This document shows positions 42,701-50,930 of a stretch of DNA of 64,000 nt, piece after piece (the stretch's first letter is position 1; every line of letters starts with the position of its first letter). Position numbers and translations under genes: made by a program. Origin of the DNA: CAVZZV01 sp963779845 (GTDB taxonomy: Bacteria; Bacteroidota; Bacteroidia; Bacteroidales; GCA-2748055); assembly GCA_963779845.1 (NCBI GenBank), contig CAVZZV010000001.1, positions 310,001 through 374,000 of the forward strand, in the 5' to 3' direction. A model generated the notes under the pieces. The model searched no databases. It was not told where the DNA came from and was given only the letters and a program-made list of their open reading frames with translations.

Positions 42701-43064
42701 CATTCCTGGCACGCTGAAACCATTTATGACTACTGGAAGTATGGTTCAAAACCAACTCCGTGATGATCCTTAGTCCCCGTTTATGCGCCTCTTTAATAAA
42801 CTTTTTAAATTCATTGATGGTGCCATAGGAGGGATTTATCGCTGTAAAATCTGCGATATCATACCCCCCGTCTCTTAAAGGAGAGGGGTAAAATGGAAGT
42901 AACCAAAGGGTATTTACTCCCAGCTCCACAAGATAATCAAGCTTATGAACCAGTCCCCTGAAATCGCCAATTCCATCGCCGTTGCTATCGTAAAACGATA
43001 ATACATGAAGTTGATAAATTATTGCATCTTTATACCAGTCAGTCTGTTTGCTCTTATTTGTCAT
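39729..43064 (-). CDS. treS: Trehalose synthase fused to maltokinase (TreS-Mak/Pep2)
   Basis: A 1111-aa two-part enzyme. Residues about 1-550 are TreS (GH13), which interconverts trehalose and maltose: DWYKDAIIYQLHVLSF, GVDGLRLDAVPYLFE (nucleophile), MLLAEANQWPED (acid), LRNHDELTLE. Residues about 600-1111 are maltokinase, which makes maltose-1-phosphate with ATP: TSILYSDKLFFKIYRN, RIHGDYHLGQVLF (catalytic loop) and IIDFEGEPVRSLSARKLKYCPFRD. The start MTNKSKQTDWYKDA is set at 43064; a 10-residue longer frame would run into the glgE stop. It begins 13 bp after glgE and is followed by glgB, giving the full TreS-Mak-GlgE-GlgB route in one operon. Confidence 0.93.
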   Translation of the reverse strand: MTNKSKQTDWYKDAIIYQLHVLSFYDSNGDGIGDFRGLVHKLDYLVELGVNTLWLLPFYPSPLRDGGYDIADFTAINPSYGTINEFKKFIKEAHKRGLRIITELVLNHTSSSHKWFQRARNAKPGSNYRDFYVWNDTPDKYSDARIIFQDFESSNWSWDPVAKSYYWHRFYSHQPDLNYENENLHKAMFKILNFWFDAGVDGLRLDAVPYLFEKEGTNCENLPETHAFLKKLRAYIDENYTDKMLLAEANQWPEDSSAYFGDGDECHMAFNFPLMPRLYMSLQMEDRFPVIDIMEQMPEIPDACQWAVFLRNHDELTLEMVTDEERDFMYKSFALDPRQRINLGIRRRLSPLLGNDKRKIELMNTLLFSLPGTPIVYYGDEIGMGDNPYLGDRDGVRTPMQWAPNKNAGFSEADPQRLFLPVNINYDYHYESVNVENQERSQASLLWWMRRVIAKRKQYKAFSRGSIKFLNTNNSKVLAFIRKYKEERIFVLINLSRYSQLVKIDLSEYIGYIPVEVFSQNEFGVIGEEEYPFPLSFKDYFWFELKKPDKESLSEQEGLNKNIELNSSVWNKLDVDIGTEFTGLLLSYIRKSRWFRGKSRKVKSLRLLDTIKILADEFNTYILIVSINYIEIKPEIYVLPVSIATGEDAAAIRHDTPYSVISNARFEGIDGLLYDGTYDRNLQAKLLDIIYTSGRIKGRKGSIYGKPGKILNKLVKKNELPLNSHVISADQSNTSILYSDKLFFKIYRNPDEGKNPEVEILKVLTENTQFTQLPPFAGSLEYLYPGKENISLAILVGFAENKGNAWDLTETFINQYFERILTSDQEIPQPNYGQIPAMLDDYKQEGAESLDNLIDGFFLEMVDLLGERTADMHLALASEKTNPDFVPEAFSLLYQKSMYQTFRTLIKRTYSDIRSQRKKIPEENEALLNVILGNESNLLNHIKIALESGKISSMKTRIHGDYHLGQVLFTGKDFIIIDFEGEPVRSLSARKLKYCPFRDIAGMLRSFHYAIYMGLLKEEDMYPGSSTHLNPWLEHWYQRVSFRFLRSYLKKAEGAAFIPQKSEDVENLINLFLVEKAVYEIDYEMNNRPDWLKIPLNGLARIVGNIVPEKG

Positions 43065-43077
43065 TGTTTTTAACTTT

Positions 43078-45072
43078 TTACATGAAATAATCAAAATCCC
43101 GCTCCGTTCGTGTTTTTCTCCGCAGTTTAAAAATATGAACCGGCATAATCCCGGGATCCAGTTCTACATAGTTTTCAGAACCGTGCCAGAGAAAAAACGA
43201 ACCTCCGAGCATATCCTGGACCTGATATGAACTTTGGTCTTCAATATCAAACATTTGTGGTGATAATTGAACCATGCCCGAATGACGGTAATGCGGATCA
43301 AGGTTTACCACCACAACAATGATGTTTGACAAATCATAGGTATGCTTGCTGTAACAAATTAGCTGATCATTGGATACATCATGAAAACGAAGAGAATGGT
43401 TATTGTGCAGGGCAGGGTTTTCTTTACGGATAATGTTCACCTTTTGGATCACTTTTCTCATACTTCTGTGATCCTCCGTATCCCAATTCCGGATATCATA
43501 TTTCTCGGAGTTTTTATATTCCTCTGATCCCGGTTCACGGGGTTCGTTTTCCAGTAGTTCGAATGCGGGTCCGTAAATACCATAGTTGGAACTCAGTGTG
43601 GCAGCAAGACAAAAACGAAGTATGAACCCAGGTTTCCCGTTAACCTGAAGAAATTCAGGAAGTATATCGGGGGTATTCGGCCAAAGGTTTGGCCTGAAAA
43701 AGTCGATGATTTCTGTATTCACCAGCTTTTTCATGTATTCCGTAATTTCATATTTTGTGTTTCTCCAGGTGAAATAGGTATAGGATTGAGTGAAACCCTG
43801 TTTTGCCAATTGGTACATAAGCTTTGGCCTGGTAAATGCTTCAGCCAGGAAAATGGTATCAGGATAATCTTTTCGTATTTCAGAGATCACCCAACCCCAG
43901 AAGGGAATCGATTTGGTATGCGGATTGTCCACACGAAAAATACTAATGCCCTTTTCAATCCAAAAAAGGAATATGCTCTTGAGTTCATGCCACATCTTTT
44001 CCCAATCGTCAGATTCGAAATCGAAAGGATAGATATCCTCATATTTTTTAGGTGGGTTCTCTGCAAATTGAATGCTGCCATCAGGCCTCTTTCTAAACCA
44101 TTCAGGATGGTCTTTTACATAAGGGTGGTCGGGGGAACACTGAAAGGCAATATCCAGAGCAATATCAAGTCCCAGCTCCTCTGCCTTCTTCTTAAAATTG
44201 TGGAAATCTTCAAAAGTACCTAATTCAGGATGAATTGATTTATGCCCTCCCTCTTTTCCACCAATAGCCCAGGGGGAGCCCGGGTCATTTTCCCCGGCAG
44301 TAACAGAATTGTCAGGACCTTTTCTCTTTGTCTTTCCTATCGGATGTATGGGAGGAAGGTAAAGGATATCGAAGCCCATCTCAGAAATATATGGCAAAAA
44401 GTCACTGGCATCCCGAAAACTCCCATGTGCATTCCCTTCCTTACCAAAAGATCGGGGGAAAAATTCATACCAGGAACTGAATCCCGCCTTTACCCTTTCC
44501 GCCACTACCTTCAATTCCCGCGGATACCGGCTATAGGAGCTTCTGTGCGGGTAATGGATCATCACGGAGAGTAATCCTCCGTTTAGAATACTCTCAATTT
44601 TATCTTCATTTTTTACGGTTGCATTACTTAACCGCTTATGTTCCATTTCAAGAAAAGTCCGGTCATCGGCCGAAAGTCTTCCTTCCGATTTCAGGACATC
44701 GCCAATCAGGTTGGCACCGATCAGCAGATCAACAGAATAATCGGTGTTCGCCTCGATACGCTTAAGAATGTCCCTGTGCCATGTCTGGAAATGATCCACC
44801 CATGCCTGAACGGTATATAAATACTCTCCTTTGTCAGGAAGTGGAAATTCCCCCTCCCAGCGATCGTTTACAATGAGAGACATTTTTGCCTGTTCAAAAT
44901 TACTTTCAGCGGGTCTTCGAAAAAGGAGTTCAGCATTTACTACTTCATGTCCATCACTGATAATATCTGCCTCCACATGCATGATATCCCCTTCTATACG
45001 CTTTGCCGGATATTGCCCACAATCGATTTGGGGACTGACATTTTCAATGATGACTCTTTCTTTACCTTTCAT
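43078..45072 (-). CDS. glgE: Alpha-1,4-glucan:maltose-1-phosphate maltosyltransferase
   Basis: A 664-aa GH13_3 enzyme that extends alpha-1,4-glucans with maltose from maltose-1-phosphate. Seen are the N-terminal beta domain (VIIENVSPQIDCGQYPAKRI), SSWYEFFPRSFG, DIAFQCSPDHPYVKDHPEWF, the nucleophile in FRVDNPHTKSIPFWGWVI, the acid in IFLAEAFTRP, and a late NWDTEDH. The start MKGKERVIIENV is supported by a 4-bp ATGA overlap with the treZ stop; a longer frame would add 38 residues inside treZ. The donor is made by the TreS-Mak fusion 13 bp downstream. Confidence 0.93.
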   Translation of the reverse strand: MKGKERVIIENVSPQIDCGQYPAKRIEGDIMHVEADIISDGHEVVNAELLFRRPAESNFEQAKMSLIVNDRWEGEFPLPDKGEYLYTVQAWVDHFQTWHRDILKRIEANTDYSVDLLIGANLIGDVLKSEGRLSADDRTFLEMEHKRLSNATVKNEDKIESILNGGLLSVMIHYPHRSSYSRYPRELKVVAERVKAGFSSWYEFFPRSFGKEGNAHGSFRDASDFLPYISEMGFDILYLPPIHPIGKTKRKGPDNSVTAGENDPGSPWAIGGKEGGHKSIHPELGTFEDFHNFKKKAEELGLDIALDIAFQCSPDHPYVKDHPEWFRKRPDGSIQFAENPPKKYEDIYPFDFESDDWEKMWHELKSIFLFWIEKGISIFRVDNPHTKSIPFWGWVISEIRKDYPDTIFLAEAFTRPKLMYQLAKQGFTQSYTYFTWRNTKYEITEYMKKLVNTEIIDFFRPNLWPNTPDILPEFLQVNGKPGFILRFCLAATLSSNYGIYGPAFELLENEPREPGSEEYKNSEKYDIRNWDTEDHRSMRKVIQKVNIIRKENPALHNNHSLRFHDVSNDQLICYSKHTYDLSNIIVVVVNLDPHYRHSGMVQLSPQMFDIEDQSSYQVQDMLGGSFFLWHGSENYVELDPGIMPVHIFKLRRKTRTERDFDYFM

Positions 45073-46925
45073 AGTTTTCCTTTCATTTTTGACGTAGCAG
45101 AATAAATAACAGCAGACCCGGGCTTTAGGGTAAAATTCTCTCCGGCACCGATTATCTCCGGACCGGATCCTCCCTTTCCCTCCCATTTTTTATCAGAAGT
45201 ATCCAGAATTTTTTCAAAATTAGCCGGCTCCCCTCCTGGAAATTCAATATTTACGGATTCTTTGGAAAAACTAAACCAGGACCGCACTTCGGAATCCTCA
45301 TTATACCGATAAACAGACAGAACCCGTCCCTGGCTGCTCACATTTAGCCGCTCTTTATCGCGGGTTTTTAACACAGGATGGGTTTTCCTCAACCGGAATA
45401 ACTCTCTGTATAGGTTAAGAACAGCTGCATTTCGGGAGGGTTTAATATTCCATTTAAGTTTAGTGAAGTTGAAAGCATCCGGATGAGAGGGATCTGGAAC
45501 TTCCCGGGAGTCATTCCCATACAGGCTTCCCAACTCTTTTTTTCTTCCTTCATTTACCAATTGATTCAGATGAGGATCGGTATGGCTTACAAAATAAAGA
45601 AAAGGACTCTCTTCAGCATATTCCTCCCCCATGAACAACATGGGAATGTAAGGTGAAGTAACCAGAAGAGCAGCCACCATTTTAAGTTCTTCAAAGCCGA
45701 CCAAAGAACTTAATCTTTCTCCAAATTTCCGATTGCCGATCTGATCATGGTTTTGTGTAAAGATAACAAACTGTCCGGCCTTATTTTCCGTTGGTTTATT
45801 CCCAAATACTTTTTTCCGAAAGGCAGAATATTTCCCATCATAATAATAGGCATTCTTATAGGACCCTACCAGGTGCTCCATTTTCCCAAAATCCATATAA
45901 TAACTCTTTTCCTCACCCGTCAGCAGGGTATGTACAGCATGGTGGAAATCGTCAGACCACTGCGCATCCAGCCCATATCCCCCTTTTTCAAAAGGATTGA
46001 TATAACGGGAATCGTTCAGATTTGATTCTGCTATTAAATAATAGTCTTTGCCTGTTTGCATTGAAAGAAGCGCTTTTTCTCTCGCAAGTTCTCTCATGAT
46101 ATGTGTGGCGGAAAAATCAAATATGGCGTGTACAGCATCCAGTCGAAGTGCATCCACATGGTAATCACGGAACCACATTAACATATTCTGAACCACAAAA
46201 TTCCGAAAACCATAGGAATAAGCATCATCAAAATTAACGGCCTCACCCCAAGGGGTCTTATACCGTTTACTGAAATAGGGACCATACTCCCCGAGATAAT
46301 TTCCTTCAGGGCCCAGGTGGTTGTAAACTACATCCACAATGACCGCCATTCCCTGTTTATGGCAATTGTCCACAAGTTCCAGAAAGCCTTTTGGCCCTCC
46401 ATAGGAATCCTGCACGGCAAATGGATATACTCCGTCATATCCCCAATTTCTGTTACCGGGGAAAGCTGCCAGGGGAAGCAGCTCAATGGCATTTATTCCC
46501 AGCTCTTTTAAATAGGGGATTTTATTGATAATGCCCCCGAAGGTTCCCTCTTCCGTAAAAGTTCCTGTATGCAATTCATAAATGCAATATTCCGTCAGGT
46601 CGGGATTTTCCCAGTTGGAATCTTCAAAAGAAGGTTTCCCAAACTCTACTATTTCGGAAGGTCCATGAACTCCCTGGGGTTGAAACCTGGAGGCGGGATC
46701 AGCTCTCCCCTTTTTATCATCAACCAAATAAAAATATTGATCGCCAGCTTGAAGTTTGTCGGTTTTAAAGGTCCAATAGCCAAATTTCTCTGCTTGCATA
46801 TCAAATTGTTCCCTGCCTTTTAAAACAGATTCTATCCGCAATCTTTTGGCATGAGGGGACCAAACACAAAATTCGGTCGTGCCGTTTTCGCAGTGTGCGC
46901 CAATTCTTCTTGAAATACCTTCCAT
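45069..46925 (-). CDS. treZ: Malto-oligosyltrehalose trehalohydrolase
   Basis: A 618-aa GH13 enzyme that releases trehalose from malto-oligosyltrehalose made by TreY. Residues about 1-90 are a beta domain (GTTEFCVWSPHAKRLRIESV). The barrel has YELHTGTFTEEGTFGGI, NWGYDGVYPFAVQDSYGGP, the nucleophile in ALRLDAVHAIFDFSATHIM, the acid in YYLIAESNLND, and FTQNHDQIGNR. The start MEGISRRIGAHCENG is chosen over a longer frame whose extra 35 residues are unlike the family. It is the first gene of the minus-strand glucan operon, divergent from glgX over 282 bp in which I saw no clear operator. The stop overlaps glgE by 4 bp. Confidence 0.92.
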   Translation of the reverse strand: MEGISRRIGAHCENGTTEFCVWSPHAKRLRIESVLKGREQFDMQAEKFGYWTFKTDKLQAGDQYFYLVDDKKGRADPASRFQPQGVHGPSEIVEFGKPSFEDSNWENPDLTEYCIYELHTGTFTEEGTFGGIINKIPYLKELGINAIELLPLAAFPGNRNWGYDGVYPFAVQDSYGGPKGFLELVDNCHKQGMAVIVDVVYNHLGPEGNYLGEYGPYFSKRYKTPWGEAVNFDDAYSYGFRNFVVQNMLMWFRDYHVDALRLDAVHAIFDFSATHIMRELAREKALLSMQTGKDYYLIAESNLNDSRYINPFEKGGYGLDAQWSDDFHHAVHTLLTGEEKSYYMDFGKMEHLVGSYKNAYYYDGKYSAFRKKVFGNKPTENKAGQFVIFTQNHDQIGNRKFGERLSSLVGFEELKMVAALLVTSPYIPMLFMGEEYAEESPFLYFVSHTDPHLNQLVNEGRKKELGSLYGNDSREVPDPSHPDAFNFTKLKWNIKPSRNAAVLNLYRELFRLRKTHPVLKTRDKERLNVSSQGRVLSVYRYNEDSEVRSWFSFSKESVNIEFPGGEPANFEKILDTSDKKWEGKGGSGPEIIGAGENFTLKPGSAVIYSATSKMKGKL

Positions 46926-47207
46926 TAAAATAGAATAGTTATTTAAATTATTTGCAATTTTGGACCGAAGATAGCTGGAAAAACTGTTCAGGAAGGTTTG
47001 CAAAATCCTTCCTTCTATTAAATCAAACAAATGTCTGGGCTGCTTGTTTAGTTTCGGTATTGCTTAGTCTATTTGGGATAAACAGTATATGAATGAAATC
47101 GTTCGATTTAGGGTTTGAACTTAGGCAGGACAAAGATCATATTCTGGGAGATTAAGAACCCAAAATAACCGAAATTAAAAAAAACCTTAAGCATAACTCT
47201 CGACAAT

Positions 47208-49352
47208 ATGGAAAAATATAGTGGTAAAGTACTTCCCGGCAAACCCTATCCTCTCGGCCCCTCATATGATGGAAAGGGGATCAACTTCGCCCTGTTCTCG
47301 GAAAATGCCTTGGGCGTAAAACTTTGCCTGTTTAAAACCCCTGATGATCATAGGGAATATGCACAAGTGCGGATGACCGAAGTTACCGATTATGTCTGGC
47401 ATGTTTATTTGCCTGACCTGAAACCGGGGCAATTATATGGTTACCGGGTTTACGGGAAATACGACCCGGTGAAGGGCGAACGATTCAACTCTCAAAAATT
47501 GTTGCTTGATCCCTATGCCAAGGCAATATGCGGGCCAGTAAGGGTGAGTGAAAAGATGTTTCCCTACCAGATGGGGACGAAATCCAAAAAACCGGATCTG
47601 GTTAAAGATACCTTTGACAGTGCCGGAGAAATGAGCAAATGTGTGGTGATTGATCAAAATTATAATTGGGAAGGGGTTACCAACCCTGACATCCAGATGC
47701 ATAATACCATTATTTACGAACTTCATGTGAAAGGGTTTACCACTACTCATCCTGACATCCCTGAAAATGAAAGGGGAACTTACAAGGCCCTGGCAAATCC
47801 AAAAATCGTCAATTATTTTAAAGACCTTGGCATCAATACCATCGAACTGATGCCCATTCATCACTTTGTTCATAATAAATTTTTATTGGATAATGACCTG
47901 GTGAATTACTGGGGCTATAATTCCATCGGTTTTTTTGCCCCCCATGCTGAATATTCCAGTTCCGGACATTGCGGTCAGCAAGTCACCGAATTCAAGGATA
48001 TGATCAAGGAATACCACAGAGCAGGAATAGAAGTGATCCTTGATGTAGTATATAACCATACAGGGGAAGGCGACAATCTGGGACCAACGCTAAGCTTCCG
48101 GGGGATAGACAATCAAAATTATTACAGGCTCGATCCCAAAAAACCGCAGTACTATGTCGATTATACCGGAACAGGCAATACCTTCAATATGTTAAGTTCC
48201 CGGTCCCTTCAGCTGGTAATGGATAGCCTGCGCTACTGGGTAACAGAAATGAAGGTGGATGGATTCCGTTTCGATCTGGCCTCAACCCTTGCCAGAGGAC
48301 TGTATGAGGTAGGGAGGTTATCCACCTTTCTGGATACCATCCATCAGGATCCTGTAATTTCTCAGGTTAAGCTCATTGCCGAACCCTGGGATCTTGGCGA
48401 AGGAGGCTACCAGGTCGGTGGTTTTCCCGTACTGTGGGCGGAGTGGAACGGGAAATACCGGGACAGTGTCCGTAAATTCTGGCGGGGCGATGAAAGCCAG
48501 GCAATGGAGCTGGCTTATCGGTTAAGCGGCAGCAGCGATTTGTATATGGACAACGGCAAACTCCCCTATTCAAGCATCAATTTTATCACATCCCATGATG
48601 GCTTTACATTACATGACCTGGTCAGTTACAATGAAAAACATAACGCAGCCAATAAGGAGGGCAATAATGACGGGGAAAATCACAATCTAAGCTGGAACAG
48701 TGGTGTGGAGGGTCCCACGGATAATGCGGAAATAAATCAGCTTCGGGAAAAAAGAAAGCGTAGTTTCCTTGCCACCCTTTTATTAAGTCAGGGAGTGCCC
48801 ATGATAAGCCACGGTGATGAATATGGAAGGACCCAGCAAGGCAATAACAACGCCTATTGTCAGGATAGTGAGATAGCATGGTTTAACTGGAATTGGACAG
48901 AAGAGCAGAAAAAGCTGTTCCAGTTTACCAAAAAGATAATTGAAATACGTCATAATCAGCCTGTTACACATCGAAGGAGGTACTTTAAGGGGCGAAGAAT
49001 TTTTGGCAAGGATGTCAGGGATATACGCTGGTTGAATACCGATGGAAACGATATGGATGAATCGGAATTCAATACAAGTTTCATGCGCTGCATGGGAATG
49101 CTATTGAATGGAGAGTTGATGACTGAAACGGATGAACACGGTAACCGGATAAAGGACGACATCCTCCTTATCCTGGTAAATTCCTACTGGGAACCTATCC
49201 GTTTCACCCTTCCTCATGAGGATGTCAGCACCCAATGGGATTTACTCATAGACACTTCGATGGACACCCCCTTGGAGAGAGAGGTGGTGGCGGAAGATGT
49301 TTATGAAATTATGGGAAGGACTTTGGTTTTGCTAAGGAATAAGCCTTATTAG
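47208..49352 (+). CDS. glgX: Glycogen debranching enzyme GlgX/TreX
   Basis: A 714-aa GH13_11 isoamylase-type enzyme that cuts alpha-1,6 branches. An N-terminal CBM48 (YPLGPSYDGKGINFALFSENA) precedes the barrel. Catalytic sites are the nucleophile in VDGFRFDLASTLAR, the acid in LIAEPWDLGEGGYQVGGFP, and NFITSHDGFTLHDLVSYN. WAEWNGKYRD and the C-terminal beta domain complete the family pattern. Length is close to the usual 650-720. It is divergent from treZ, so one control region may serve both sides. In TreXYZ systems this enzyme supplies linear chains to TreY and TreZ. Confidence 0.93.
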   Translation: MEKYSGKVLPGKPYPLGPSYDGKGINFALFSENALGVKLCLFKTPDDHREYAQVRMTEVTDYVWHVYLPDLKPGQLYGYRVYGKYDPVKGERFNSQKLLLDPYAKAICGPVRVSEKMFPYQMGTKSKKPDLVKDTFDSAGEMSKCVVIDQNYNWEGVTNPDIQMHNTIIYELHVKGFTTTHPDIPENERGTYKALANPKIVNYFKDLGINTIELMPIHHFVHNKFLLDNDLVNYWGYNSIGFFAPHAEYSSSGHCGQQVTEFKDMIKEYHRAGIEVILDVVYNHTGEGDNLGPTLSFRGIDNQNYYRLDPKKPQYYVDYTGTGNTFNMLSSRSLQLVMDSLRYWVTEMKVDGFRFDLASTLARGLYEVGRLSTFLDTIHQDPVISQVKLIAEPWDLGEGGYQVGGFPVLWAEWNGKYRDSVRKFWRGDESQAMELAYRLSGSSDLYMDNGKLPYSSINFITSHDGFTLHDLVSYNEKHNAANKEGNNDGENHNLSWNSGVEGPTDNAEINQLREKRKRSFLATLLLSQGVPMISHGDEYGRTQQGNNNAYCQDSEIAWFNWNWTEEQKKLFQFTKKIIEIRHNQPVTHRRRYFKGRRIFGKDVRDIRWLNTDGNDMDESEFNTSFMRCMGMLLNGELMTETDEHGNRIKDDILLILVNSYWEPIRFTLPHEDVSTQWDLLIDTSMDTPLEREVVAEDVYEIMGRTLVLLRNKPY

Positions 49353-49429
49353 GTAAATTTCGGAGTATCCTGATCCCGCCCATGCTTACCTGATGTTGTG
49401 TTAAAATACCACTCCGGATGGATGTTGAA

Positions 49430-49496
49430 AAAAAGCTCTACCTGAAATCATATAAGTGCACCCCTTTTTCTGATTCCCCTTTTAGCTGAGCTTTTT
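49430..49496. terminator. Long-loop inverted repeat between convergent glgX and nuoN
   Basis: AAAAAGCTC (49430-49438) and GAGCTTTTT (49488-49496) are a perfect 9-bp inverted repeat with a 49-nt loop in the 174-bp convergent gap. The loop is long for an intrinsic terminator, so this is a weak call. Confidence 0.25.
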
Positions 49497-49526
49497 GCCA
49501 TTCCTGGACCCTTCCTGACCGATTCC

Positions 49527-50918
49527 TTACAGTATAAGTCCCGGAAAAATCCCAAATATTATTAAAGCCAGGGTTATGCTCACAAAAACAAAACCGTATA
49601 ACCATCCCAATTTTGTAGATTTTGCGTCTTGTTCTTCATCCTGACTGAACATCGTTACAATTATCCGCAGGTAGAAAAAGAGACCGATGATACTGCTAAT
49701 GACAAGTATAACGGAAAGTACAATCAGGTGCTGGCTGATCCCTGCCACCAGGAGATAGAATTTAGCAATAAAACCCGCCGTAAGAGGTATACCGGCTAAA
49801 GAAAAGAGCATGACGGAGAAGGCTGCAGCCACCAGAGGCCTGCTTCGGAACAAATCTTTATATTGAATTATTAAAGAGGCATCCGAGGAAATTTCAGAAA
49901 GAAACGAGACAATCGCGAACGAACCGGTAATGGCGATCATGTATATTACAAGATAAAATATCGAAGCATTAACCCCAAGCTCACCTACTGAAAGAAAGGC
50001 CACCAGGAGATATCCGAAATGACTGATGGATGAATAAGCAAGAATTTTTTTTACATTCTGTTCCCTGAGGGCCATCAAGTTTCCCACGAGCATGGAAAGG
50101 GCTGAAAGGATACTGATAAAAACCACAAAAGACTGGATTTTTAATACTTCTGTTTCCAGAGCAAACCTCAAAAGAAAGGCAAAAACACCCGCCTTTGAAA
50201 CCGTCGCAATGAATGCAGTGACAGGAGCAGGGGCCCCTTCATATACATCTGGAGTCCAGAGGTGAAAGGGAACCAGGGCAAGTTTAAACCCAGTTCCGGC
50301 CATCATAAAAGCCAATCCGGCAAAGGAAAGCATCTCCATCTTCCGGGTAAGAAAGAAATGGCCCAGGTCTGGGAAATACATGCTTCCCGAATCAGCATAG
50401 ATCAAGGCCATCCCAAAAAGAAGTAAAGCGGATGATACCGCAGCCAGAACAAGGTATTTGATCCCGGCTTCAACAGATTTTTCCCGGTTTCGAATAAATG
50501 CAATTAAAACATATAGTGAAGTGCTTAAAAGTTCGAGACCCAGGAAAAAGCTGATAAAATGACGGGAAGAAACAAGCACCGTTGAGCCAAGGGCAGCGAG
50601 GATAATTAAAATATAATACTCTTCCACATCCTCAGCCCGATTCCGTATATAAGGGTAGGAAATCAGAATGATGTAAACCGTCACCAGAAGAATTATTATG
50701 GAAAATATATTGCTGAACCGGTCCCTGATAAAAATTCCCGTGACCTCATGAACCCCGCCGGAAAAAATTAAGGAGAAAAGGGTGGCGCCCAAAACCAGAA
50801 CGGAAACAATCGCCGTCCATTTGTGGTTTCTTTTAACAGCCAGGGAAAGCAGGAGTAGAACAACCCCCGTTGCTAAAATAATCTGTGGTATCAGAGCCAT
50901 GATGTCATTTTTTCCCAT
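49527..50918 (-). CDS. nuoN: NADH-quinone oxidoreductase subunit N
   Basis: A 463-aa antiporter-like membrane subunit of complex I, with about 14 transmembrane helices. The first conserved Glu and Lys residues of the proton channel lie in FFLGLELLSTSLYVL and MAGTGFKLALVPFHLWTPDVYEGAPAPVTAF. The start is set at MGKNDIMALIPQ because AGGAGG sits six bases upstream. A frame overlapping the nuoM stop would begin five codons earlier, and MALIPQ is a further option. It is the last gene of the nuo operon. Confidence 0.9.
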   Translation of the reverse strand: MGKNDIMALIPQIILATGVVLLLLSLAVKRNHKWTAIVSVLVLGATLFSLIFSGGVHEVTGIFIRDRFSNIFSIIILLVTVYIILISYPYIRNRAEDVEEYYILIILAALGSTVLVSSRHFISFFLGLELLSTSLYVLIAFIRNREKSVEAGIKYLVLAAVSSALLLFGMALIYADSGSMYFPDLGHFFLTRKMEMLSFAGLAFMMAGTGFKLALVPFHLWTPDVYEGAPAPVTAFIATVSKAGVFAFLLRFALETEVLKIQSFVVFISILSALSMLVGNLMALREQNVKKILAYSSISHFGYLLVAFLSVGELGVNASIFYLVIYMIAITGSFAIVSFLSEISSDASLIIQYKDLFRSRPLVAAAFSVMLFSLAGIPLTAGFIAKFYLLVAGISQHLIVLSVILVISSIIGLFFYLRIIVTMFSQDEEQDAKSTKLGWLYGFVFVSITLALIIFGIFPGLIL

Positions 50919-50924
50919 GACCCA

Positions 50925-50930
50925 CCTCCT
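50925..50930 (-). promoter_or_regulatory. Shine-Dalgarno site of nuoN
   Basis: AGGAGG on the minus strand, six bases before the ATG at 50918, lying directly at the nuoM stop. Strong SD sites are rare in Bacteroidota, so this one helps choose the start. Confidence 0.6.

Noticed and set aside
45073..45186. Longer glgE start adding 38 residues
   Set aside because: The extra segment lies within treZ and is Cys/Arg-rich, unlike the GlgE N-terminus; the ATGA overlap start is better.
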